Shown here piece by piece: positions 1-5,619 of a stretch of 5,633 bases of DNA. Location: the NCBI GenBank assembly GCA_013138655.1, contig WTCI01000150.1:1-5633 (forward strand). Reading direction: 5' to 3'. Position numbers and translations under genes: made by a program. Each line of letters opens with the position of its first letter. The first letter of the stretch is position 1. A model generated the notes under the pieces. That model was not told the origin of the DNA, did not search any database, and was given only the letters and a program-made list of their open reading frames with translations. Origin of the DNA: Desulfuromonadaceae bacterium. Lineage in GTDB: Bacteria; Desulfobacterota; Desulfuromonadia; Desulfuromonadales; Geopsychrobacteraceae.

Positions 1-2
1 TC

Positions 3-815
3 GATGATGCCAAGCTGATCCTGGAGCAAGGTGACGTCAAGGTCGAGAAGGTGGTCAAGATCGAAGAAGGCCTGCCGAAGGGCGTGAAGCTGCTCGATGT
101 GATGAGTGCGCCGATGGCCTTGAAGCGTGGCGACAAGGTCACCCTCTACAGTAAGAACGACAAGGTTCTGTTCTACGCCACCGAGGCCGAAGAGGCCGCC
201 GCGACGGTTGATCTGGGCAGCGCTGAAGGTAAACTGGATGAGCTGCACCGCCGTAAAGAGGCGCTGGCCGATCTGTCTGCGGTCAATGCCGAGATCGCCA
301 AGGCCGAGGCACGGCGCGCCGAGGTGATGAACCTGGCCGAGAGCAAGAGTGAATTGGAAAAGCTCACTCAGGCCAAGGCCAGGGAGCAGGAAGAACTCAC
401 CAACCTTAAGGTGGAACTGGCCGGGCTAAAAGAAGAACGCAGTCAATTGGCTGATGTGACAACCATCAATACGCAATTGGAAGCGCTCAAACGGGCGCGT
501 GAGGCAGAGTTGAGCGCGGTGGAGGAATTGGAGGCTCGCCGCAAGACGTTGACCGAAAGCATGTCCGCCATGCGCGGCGATGTGGAAGAGATCAGTGCCA
601 TGCATGCTGAGATTACCAGGGCGGTGGCCAGGGACAGGCCGGTACGGGATGTCAGCGGGGTGGATGCGGCAACCGATAAGAAACTGCTCGAGTTGGGTAT
701 CCGCACCGTGGAGGAACTGGCAATCGCCAAACCTGCAACCTTAGCGGCGGCTGAGATCAATACCGCCACAGCACGGACATTGATCACAGCGGCCAAGGCG
801 AGGATTAAAAGCTAA
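3..815 (+). CDS. Coiled-coil protein with C-terminal helix-hairpin-helix-like module (5'-truncated by window edge)
   Basis: The reading frame is open from the first complete codon at 3 to the TAA at 813-815, giving 270 visible residues. A GTG at 51 could be read as a start, but the 16 codons before it look equally coding (DDAKLILEQG...), so the gene most likely begins upstream of the window. The first ~65 residues are a mixed region with alternating charged and hydrophobic positions (GVKLLDVMSAPMALKRGDKV). Residues ~75-205 are rich in Glu, Lys, Leu and Ala with heptad-like spacing, a long probable coiled coil. The last ~55 residues (from VSGVDAATDKKLLELGIRTVEELA to AKARIKS) match the helix-hairpin-helix fold seen in DUF4332-type and Rad51-N-terminal-like domains, usually a DNA- or protein-binding module. 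No signal peptide or membrane segment is visible. I do not recognise the gene. It lies 140 bp upstream of the DUF4157 genes in the same direction, so it may belong to the same locus. The coding call is firm; the function is open. Confidence 0.85.
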   Translation, partial: DDAKLILEQGDVKVEKVVKIEEGLPKGVKLLDVMSAPMALKRGDKVTLYSKNDKVLFYATEAEEAAATVDLGSAEGKLDELHRRKEALADLSAVNAEIAKAEARRAEVMNLAESKSELEKLTQAKAREQEELTNLKVELAGLKEERSQLADVTTINTQLEALKRAREAELSAVEELEARRKTLTESMSAMRGDVEEISAMHAEITRAVARDRPVRDVSGVDAATDKKLLELGIRTVEELAIAKPATLAAAEINTATARTLITAAKARIKS

Positions 816-835
816 CGATGAAAAAGTTGGCTGCC

Positions 836-909
836 TTCCGCCAGGGCCTGTAAACAAACTCGCAGATTGACACGGTCATGGCGGAAAAGAGCCGTTTCCG
901 GACGGAAAC
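836..909. promoter_or_regulatory. Cluster of overlapping inverted repeats with TTCCG/CGGAA half-sites upstream of the cargo operon
   Basis: The 140-bp gap before the DUF4157 operon carries four copies of the half-site TTCCG or its complement CGGAA, at 836-840, 882-886, 896-900 and 903-907. They form three mutually exclusive inverted repeats: TTCCGCCA (836-843) with TGGCGGAA (879-886); CGGAAA (882-887) with TTTCCG (895-900), loop 7 nt; and GTTTCCG (894-900) with CGGAAAC (903-909), spaced by only 2 bp. The last is a near-perfect 16-bp palindrome, more like a protein-binding operator than an RNA hairpin. There is no T-tract, so a plain terminator for the upstream gene is unlikely. A transcription regulator site or a switching leader RNA are both possible. 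That it controls the operon is inferred from position. Confidence 0.4.
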
Positions 910-941
910 TAACTGGAAAACATTGGCGTGTTGCCGGGGAT

Positions 942-947
942 AAGGGG
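942..947 (+). promoter_or_regulatory. Ribosome binding site for the first DUF4157 gene
   Basis: The sequence AAGGGG lies 8 nt before the ATG at 956. Its purine run and spacing fit a Shine-Dalgarno site and support that start. Confidence 0.6.
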
Positions 948-955
948 CGTTAATT

Positions 956-2341
956 ATGAAGGTCTATGCCCATAAAAATAAGCCCTTAACCAAGCCAGGT
1001 ATGTATGGTCAGTCTGTACCTGTCGTGGTTAATCAACAGCGTGCCGTCGTGCGCCAACCCTTACGCAGTTATTCGCTACAGACCAAGCTCAAGGTTGGGG
1101 AGTCCGGGGATGAATATGAGCAAGAGGCAGACCGGGTTGCTGACCAAGTGATGCGGATGCCGGATGCCGAGATTACTTCCGCGAGAGTGCAACGGAAATA
1201 TGTCGACGGTGACGATGAGGATGGAGAAGAGGAAATACTTCAAGCGAAACTCCACTCCTCGGATGCCCCGGAGCTTGAATCCACCTTTCATCATAAACTC
1301 GGTGCATTAACAGGGCAGGGGAGCCCGCTGTCGTCTCAGCTGCGGGCGTTTTTTGAGCCCCGTATCGGCCATGACTTCAGTGGTGTGCGTATTCACCAGG
1401 GTGCTCGTGCGGCTCAGCTGGCCCGTACGGCGCATGCACGGGCCTTTACCCATGAACAGGATGTGGTGTTTGCGCCCGGTGAATATGCTCCCCAAACCCA
1501 AGCCGGTAAACACCTGCTGGCGCATGAGTTAACCCATGTTGTCCAGCAGTCACACGGGACCCACCAACAAGCTCCCTCTCACTATATTGCACGTCTGGAA
1601 CGTCCCGAGTTTACAGAACAACGAGAGGCCCGCGAAGCCCGCCGGCGTTCGGCTTTTCTGATATGGTTGGCCCCGGCGATGGGGCTGGTGCGACTGCTGC
1701 AGATCCAATTCAGCATCTCGCGTCGCAGTGCCGAAAATACTGCAGCCATTGTATTGCGTAACCGCGCGCGGATTCGCCAAGCGGCCTCGGCGACCGGCAG
1801 ACGCGGTATCCCGCCGGAATTGCTGGCGGCGGTGGTGACCATGGAGATGATGAATCGCCGTAATTGGCGCGGTTTCGAGATCTGGTGGGCCCGGCATATC
1901 TATACTGGCGATCCCTCATTGGGCCTGACCCAGTTGTCACTGAGTACCGCGGCGATGTTGGAGGGCGATATCCCGTGGATTGAATCAGCCGGGGGGGGTC
2001 GTGCAGCGCACACGCGGGCGCGTGAACGGGTCGCAGAGGCCTATGGCCAGGTGAGTTCCGAGCGTCGTGAACAACTCGTGGAACAATTGGCGGATCCATT
2101 GAGGAATTTACAGACCTCGGCGCGTTTGTTGGCCCGCCTGAAAAACCGGGCACATCGCTACCCGAGTCTCACGGCGGATCAGTTGTATGCTGATCAAAAT
2201 GCCGTGGCTATTCTCGGGACCGAGTATCACGTGGGTCCAACAACGACTTTAGCTGCACAGGCGGGTCCGGAAGATTACGGGCGTTCCATCGGTATGCTGA
2301 CCGGCTCATCAAGTATGCGTACCTTGATGGGGCGTACTTGA
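956..2341 (+). CDS. DUF4157 (eCIS core) protein with C-terminal lysozyme/transglycosylase-like domain; putative injected effector
   Basis: This 461-residue protein is a likely cargo of a contractile injection system that may cleave peptidoglycan. Residues 1-56 are basic and polar. Residues 57-70 are EADRVADQVMRMPD, the block that typically precedes DUF4157. An acidic stretch (82-93) ends in ILQAK. DUF4157 spans ~125-197, with RIH (145-147) and the zincin-like motif HELTH (190-194) followed by VVQQ. After a hydrophobic segment at ~233-254 that might touch a membrane, residues ~280-445 resemble the lysozyme-like fold: Glu297 in TMEMMN as candidate catalytic acid, SLGLTQLS (321-328) in place of the usual S-x-GLMQ motif, and TEYHVGP (422-428) in place of the YNxGP motif. 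The start at ATG 956 has a good ribosome binding site. The next gene begins 10 bp downstream. There is no signal peptide, as expected for cargo loaded in the cytoplasm. The DUF4157 call is strong; the enzymatic call is motif-based inference, and whether HELTH is catalytic is unknown. Confidence 0.92.
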   Translation: MKVYAHKNKPLTKPGMYGQSVPVVVNQQRAVVRQPLRSYSLQTKLKVGESGDEYEQEADRVADQVMRMPDAEITSARVQRKYVDGDDEDGEEEILQAKLHSSDAPELESTFHHKLGALTGQGSPLSSQLRAFFEPRIGHDFSGVRIHQGARAAQLARTAHARAFTHEQDVVFAPGEYAPQTQAGKHLLAHELTHVVQQSHGTHQQAPSHYIARLERPEFTEQREAREARRRSAFLIWLAPAMGLVRLLQIQFSISRRSAENTAAIVLRNRARIRQAASATGRRGIPPELLAAVVTMEMMNRRNWRGFEIWWARHIYTGDPSLGLTQLSLSTAAMLEGDIPWIESAGGGRAAHTRARERVAEAYGQVSSERREQLVEQLADPLRNLQTSARLLARLKNRAHRYPSLTADQLYADQNAVAILGTEYHVGPTTTLAAQAGPEDYGRSIGMLTGSSSMRTLMGRT

Positions 2342-2348
2342 GAGAGGG
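2342..2348 (+). promoter_or_regulatory. Ribosome binding site for the middle gene
   Basis: GAGAGGG lies immediately after the TGA of the upstream gene (2339-2341) and 3 nt before the ATG at 2352. The site fills the whole 10-bp intergenic gap, which argues for an operon and perhaps translational coupling. Confidence 0.55.
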
Positions 2349-2351
2349 CAT

Positions 2352-3269
2352 ATGAAGACCTTTTACAAAAAGTCCCGACATGTCCGTTCTGTCCGGCCGA
2401 GATTTGCGGAATTACCGATCAGGTTGGATCAAGCGGGGCAAGTGCGTGCAACCCGTCATGCAAGACAGTCACAAATCCTGGGACAGAATCCGCTCCCGAG
2501 AATCACCCAAACTGGCAATGGCGATGGACAGCGTATCGATCGTTCACCGGCTGTTTCCTTTAATGTGCGGAATTTACGTCGCACCCCCGGCCGGTTGGAT
2601 GATCCCGATCAGCAAACCACTCCCGGGCATGTCGGTTGGCCGGTTTCCTTTGCGGTGAATGAGCCACTGAAGGCCACCGCTGATGTGGTTGTCAGCGGTG
2701 GTGCTGCGGATCCTTGCAGCCGTTATCAGATCGGCTTTCTGCAAACCGTGCACAGCAACTGGTTGAATGCCTATTATTGGGGTCGCAGTCGTGGTCATGG
2801 CAGCGCCATCATGCGCATCACCTCGCCGACACCGATCCGTGATGGTGATCCATCGAGCATGTGGTATTCCAGTCATGTCAGTCCGACAGCCTGTAATAAT
2901 AGCGTGCAGGCGGAGATCTCCGATTACCCGACCATCTTTAATCTCGAGAAGACAGTAACCAATAGCGTGACCAGTCAGACCAATTACCTGAGCGGACTGG
3001 GTCGAGGTATTCATTTTGTCACCACCTTGGTGGCCACTGATGGCAGCACGGTGCGGCCGTTGCGTCATTTCTATTGGAACTACTGGATGGCGATCCGCTT
3101 TCGTCCCAATTACAGCAACGTTAATGCCGATTGGCCATTTACCTGGCGCACCAATCGCGCCAGTCTCGGGCGGATTCGCCGCGGTCGTGATGGTGCAGTG
3201 CCGATCTTCACCACGGCGAGTAATACCTATAATAATTCATTGACCCCATTGATTTATGAGCGCAGTTGA
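2352..3269 (+). CDS. Unrecognised aromatic-rich protein between two DUF4157 genes
   Basis: The product has 305 residues and I do not recognise its family. Residues 1-90 are Arg-, Gln- and Pro-rich with little hydrophobic content, probably disordered. A compact domain appears to start near residue 95 (WPVSFAVNEPLKATADVVV) and runs to the end, with features of a beta-rich fold: many Thr, Ser, Asn, Trp and Tyr residues. Notable segments are YQIGFLQTVHSNWLNAYYWG (125-144) and the Trp/Tyr-dense HFYWNYWMAIRF (239-250). I see only two cysteines, Cys122 and Cys181, which could form a disulfide. There is no HExxH, no EADRVADQVM block, no DUF4157 domain, no signal peptide and no membrane helix. It starts 10 bp after one DUF4157 gene and ends 22 bp before the next, so it should be co-expressed with both. 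It could be a third cargo whose N-terminal tail serves for loading, a partner of one effector, or an immunity or chaperone protein. The sequence does not choose among these. Confidence 0.82.
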   Translation: MKTFYKKSRHVRSVRPRFAELPIRLDQAGQVRATRHARQSQILGQNPLPRITQTGNGDGQRIDRSPAVSFNVRNLRRTPGRLDDPDQQTTPGHVGWPVSFAVNEPLKATADVVVSGGAADPCSRYQIGFLQTVHSNWLNAYYWGRSRGHGSAIMRITSPTPIRDGDPSSMWYSSHVSPTACNNSVQAEISDYPTIFNLEKTVTNSVTSQTNYLSGLGRGIHFVTTLVATDGSTVRPLRHFYWNYWMAIRFRPNYSNVNADWPFTWRTNRASLGRIRRGRDGAVPIFTTASNTYNNSLTPLIYERS

Positions 3270-3279
3270 GTGGATTTGT

Positions 3280-3286
3280 GGAGGAG
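3280..3286 (+). promoter_or_regulatory. Ribosome binding site that fixes the start of the second DUF4157 gene
   Basis: GGAGGAG is a near-ideal Shine-Dalgarno sequence 5 nt before the ATG at 3292. The in-frame ATG at 3256 lies inside the end of the previous gene and has no such site, so 3292 is preferred. Confidence 0.8.
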
Positions 3287-3291
3287 ATGTC

Positions 3292-5211
3292 ATGAGCGAT
3301 GTGACAAAAAAACAAAAGCATAAGCCCGTCAATACTCCCGGCACTTCAGCTGCGGGTTTGAATGCCGCCGGACAGCAACGGTGCGTGCGCCAAATCCTGC
3401 GTGGAGGGCCTGTCCAGGCCAAACTCAAGGTCAGCCAACCGGAGGATGTTACTGAACTTGAAGCCGATCGCGTAGCGGATCAGGTCATGCGTATGCCTGA
3501 TGTTAGTGCCGTCGAACAAGGGGCGCCGCTGCCGATTCAGCGGGCCGGTGTCGATGATGAAAAACTGCATCGTCAAGTTGAAGAGGAGGAAGAGGAAGAA
3601 GAGTTATTACAGGCGAAACGAAAGTCAGACAGTGAATCGCCCGTCGCTTCGGAGGAAGCAAATAACATCAATGCCTTGGCGGGGCAGGGCAGGCCGATAG
3701 CGGAAAATCATCGTGCCTTTTTCGAGACACACCTTGGTGTGGATCTCACCCCGGTGCGTATTCATGCCGATGCGCGGGCCGAACAACTGAATGCCTCGCT
3801 CAATGCCCGCGCCTTTACCCGTGGCAATGATATCTTTTTCGGCGCCCAGCAATATCAGCCGCAATCACCTGCCGGGCGTCACTTGCTGGCCCATGAGTTG
3901 ACCCATGTGCTGCAACAAAGAGCAGGAGGTCAACCGATTATCCAGCGGCGCTGTGCCTTGCGCAGACCGCCGGCCGATTTCGACCTGGCAACCACCGGCA
4001 TCTGGCGACAAATCCGCAGTGGTTTAAACGCCATCACCCGGCCTAATCCCCAGCCCAGACAACCACGGCTGCCGCTTTATAATCCGGCAAGTGTGTTGGG
4101 GATATTGAATAGTTCAAATTGTTTCTTGCGCGATGCGCAAACCGTGGAGCAAAATTTCCCGGACCGGGCAGGCGGGCTGCCGAGTCTGATCATCCGCCTG
4201 CATCAGCGCGAGGAGACCGGCAGCCACTTTATACGCCGCCAGGCGCCCAGCGCCTCGCTTATCGAATCACGAGTAACCGATCAATTGGATCGTACCGTGC
4301 GTAACATCGTGCATGAGATCGTCCATGCCTCCCATCAAGCCCCGCAACGTGCCACCAGCGGACAGCGCCGAGTGACGCGTACCGAGGCGGCGGTCATCCG
4401 GGAAGAAGCCGCTACCCGCATCCGGGAAAATGACATCATGGATGAGCTCTATCGTGCCGGTCGAATGACGCGTGTTGCCGGTAGCGCGACCGGGCTTACT
4501 GTGATCCGGGCCGATTTTGTCAGTGGCCGTCCACGACTGACCTATCAGGAAAATGCCGTTGTCGGCGAGATGAAGACGCGTTATCTCAGTAATGACTTGA
4601 ATGAGGCGCGCGCCACCGGCATCGCGCGGGTCTTTGTGGCCCAGGGGCAGATGCCGCAGGTCAGTCAGGCCAATCTGTCGCGTTTCACCCTCGATGAGTC
4701 ATTCATTCAGCCGCATGAATTGGCCGTGGGCAGTGCGCCGATTGCCCCTCCGAGATTTCGTGATGCACTCACCTGTGTCAATCAGTATTACCATCTAAGC
4801 GGGAGTCGATTGACGCGCTGGCGGGCCAGTGCTTCCCCCGCTTGCCGGGAGTTATCAAGAATCATCAATACCCGCTCCTTGCAGCGTGATCCGCAGACGC
4901 AGCGTCTCACCCTGGAGGGTAGGGGGAGATTGCAGGAAATCTTGCGGGACCGGGGCCTCCTTTATACTCGTCGCCTTGCCCTGCATAACGCCCGCCAGGC
5001 GGTGGTGCAACTCTACCGTTCCTTGCTGGAAAACAATAGACAGGCACGGTTTTTCTTTGAATGGGTGTTGATCGGCGAGAGCATGTCTGCGGAATGGCTT
5101 GCCTTGGGCGATGGTTCCAGTGCACGCCGGCGTTCGCAGCTGCGCGGTCGGCATCGTCAATTATTACGTAGTCGTATCGGCGGTGGCTTGGCGCCATTGC
5201 CAAGCCCATAA
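3292..5211 (+). CDS. DUF4157 (eCIS core) protein with a second HExxH metallopeptidase-like domain; putative injected protease effector
   Basis: The product has 639 residues from ATG 3292; this start is favoured by GGAGGAG just upstream and because it puts KLKV (44-47) and EADRVADQVMRMPD (57-70) at exactly the same positions as in the first DUF4157 protein. An uninterrupted run of eight Glu (97-104) leads into LLQAK. DUF4157 spans ~134-208, with RIH (156-158) and HELTH (201-205) followed by VLQQ. The C-terminal part is unrelated to that of the first protein. It holds a second zincin motif, NIVHEIVHASHQ, with His341, Glu342 and His345, followed ~26 residues later by IREEAATRIRENDIMDEL, where Glu371 or Glu372 may be the third zinc ligand. 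This arrangement fits a gluzincin-like peptidase. Residues ~400-639 are mostly helical in character, unassigned, and end in an Arg-rich tail (611-628). Substrate and target cell are unknown. The DUF4157 call is strong; protease activity is inferred. Confidence 0.93.
   Translation: MSDVTKKQKHKPVNTPGTSAAGLNAAGQQRCVRQILRGGPVQAKLKVSQPEDVTELEADRVADQVMRMPDVSAVEQGAPLPIQRAGVDDEKLHRQVEEEEEEEELLQAKRKSDSESPVASEEANNINALAGQGRPIAENHRAFFETHLGVDLTPVRIHADARAEQLNASLNARAFTRGNDIFFGAQQYQPQSPAGRHLLAHELTHVLQQRAGGQPIIQRRCALRRPPADFDLATTGIWRQIRSGLNAITRPNPQPRQPRLPLYNPASVLGILNSSNCFLRDAQTVEQNFPDRAGGLPSLIIRLHQREETGSHFIRRQAPSASLIESRVTDQLDRTVRNIVHEIVHASHQAPQRATSGQRRVTRTEAAVIREEAATRIRENDIMDELYRAGRMTRVAGSATGLTVIRADFVSGRPRLTYQENAVVGEMKTRYLSNDLNEARATGIARVFVAQGQMPQVSQANLSRFTLDESFIQPHELAVGSAPIAPPRFRDALTCVNQYYHLSGSRLTRWRASASPACRELSRIINTRSLQRDPQTQRLTLEGRGRLQEILRDRGLLYTRRLALHNARQAVVQLYRSLLENNRQARFFFEWVLIGESMSAEWLALGDGSSARRRSQLRGRHRQLLRSRIGGGLAPLPSP
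3580..3603 (+). repeat. Purine tract encoding eight consecutive glutamates
   Basis: Eight GAA/GAG codons in mixed order encode Glu97-Glu104 between the N-terminal block and the DUF4157 domain. The codons alternate, so the DNA is not a pure trinucleotide repeat, which suggests that the acidic run is kept for its protein property. The first DUF4157 protein has an equivalent but shorter acidic stretch, and both end in [IL]LQAK. Confidence 0.6.
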
Positions 5212-5231
5212 TGATGTGGCAACACTTTTTC

Positions 5232-5263
5232 GGAGACAAGATTAAACAACTTTTTGTGTCTCC
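5232..5263. terminator. Inverted repeat just after the operon; weak terminator candidate
   Basis: GGAGACA (5232-5238) is complementary to TGTCTCC (5257-5263), with 18 nt between the arms. It lies 20 bp after the last stop codon, where a terminator is expected. The run of T is in the loop (5251-5255) and not after the stem, so this is not a classical intrinsic terminator in the + direction. It may end or stabilise the message in another way. Confidence 0.3.
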
Positions 5264-5270
5264 TCAAAGA

Positions 5271-5304
5271 CCGGAGGGGCCTCATATCCCCCCGGCTTTG
5301 CCGG
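5271..5304. repeat. Two competing GC-rich hairpins
   Basis: CCGG-A-GGGG (5271-5279) can pair with CCCCCCGG (5288-5295), giving eight base pairs with one bulged A. The second arm also belongs to CCGGC (5292-5296), which pairs with GCCGG (5300-5304) across a TTT loop. The two stems share bases and cannot form together. No T-tract follows, so neither is a standard intrinsic terminator. Confidence 0.45.
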
Positions 5305-5319
5305 ATGCATATTCATCAG

Positions 5320-5377
5320 AAATCCGCCAGGTATTCTTAACTCAAACCCGCCACCCGTTCTTACGTGAAACCCGCCA
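5320..5377. repeat. Direct repeats with 24-bp period, 2.4 copies
   Basis: Units start at 5320, 5344 and 5368. Units 1 and 2 share AAA, CCGCCA and TTCTTA at the same offsets (16 of 24 positions identical by my hand alignment). Unit 3 keeps only AAACCCGCCA before the similarity ends at 5377. On the - strand the repeat begins TGGCGGGTTT. Iterated sites of this size next to a sharp loss of similarity resemble transposase-binding repeats at the ends of elements such as the IS21 family. No transposase gene is next to it, so a solo end or decayed element is the likely form. The family assignment is a guess. Confidence 0.45.
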
Positions 5378-5451
5378 CAAGAGCCCTCTCAAAATTCCTT
5401 GAACCATACCTTTCCAAGATTTAACCCCTGTCTTTCCCCGCGTACGGGATC

Positions 5452-5619
5452 ATGTTGAACAACGATTACGAACCCACCTCAGCAAAAGGCACAAGGTCAG
5501 AAATCGAAAAGGAGGATACGCCCGGTTTGGTCGCTGTTGGCGCTGATATGAACAGTGCATTCAATGTTGCCGAGGAGATAGAACTCGTCCCCGCATCTAT
5601 TACCAAGCCAAGTCGATAG
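5452..5619 (+). CDS. Doubtful 55-residue open frame; possibly a gene-fragment end
   Basis: ATG 5452 to TAG 5617 encodes an acidic 55-residue peptide without cysteines, signal peptide or membrane segment. There is no clear ribosome binding site; the only purines nearby are GGGA directly before the ATG. The frame is open back to 5425 only. The stretch GADMNSAFNVAEE faintly recalls the DxNAAxNI motif near the C-terminus of TnpB/IS605 OrfB nucleases (RuvC-III aspartate), which would fit the repeats nearby, but the zinc-ribbon cysteines that should come before it are missing. It may be a pseudogene tail, a small unknown gene or chance. Confidence 0.25.
   Translation: MLNNDYEPTSAKGTRSEIEKEDTPGLVAVGADMNSAFNVAEEIELVPASITKPSR

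Noticed and set aside
818..853. Tiny frame of 11 codons (MKKLAAFRQGL) after the first gene, possible leader peptide
   Set aside because: No ribosome binding site of its own and no attenuation-type codon run; open frames of this length are common by chance.
867..872. TTGACA, a perfect -35 promoter hexamer
   Set aside because: The sequence 17 bp downstream (AGCCGT at 890-895) does not resemble a -10 box, so a sigma70 promoter is not supported.
1710..2153. Minus-strand open frame of 147 codons inside the first DUF4157 gene
   Set aside because: Pro/Arg-rich composition typical of an antisense shadow in GC-rich DNA; the + strand carries the recognisable domains.
3256..3291. Earlier in-frame ATG at 3256 as start of the second DUF4157 protein
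   Set aside because: It would overlap the end of the previous gene, has no ribosome binding site, and breaks the exact alignment of residues 44-47 and 57-70 with the first DUF4157 protein; ATG 3292 has GGAGGAG 5 nt upstream.
4907..5239. Minus-strand open frame of 110 codons over the end of the second DUF4157 gene
   Set aside because: It is antisense to a well-supported coding region, has no recognisable domain and no ribosome binding site.
5320..5377. CRISPR array
   Set aside because: The repeats are back to back with no unique spacers and are imperfect (16 of 24 positions), so they do not fit a CRISPR repeat-spacer pattern.
5211..5402. 63-codon frame starting in the stop codon of the last operon gene
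   Set aside because: It runs through two hairpins and the 24-bp repeats, has no ribosome binding site, and the peptide shows only the repeat translated (TRHP, TRHK).
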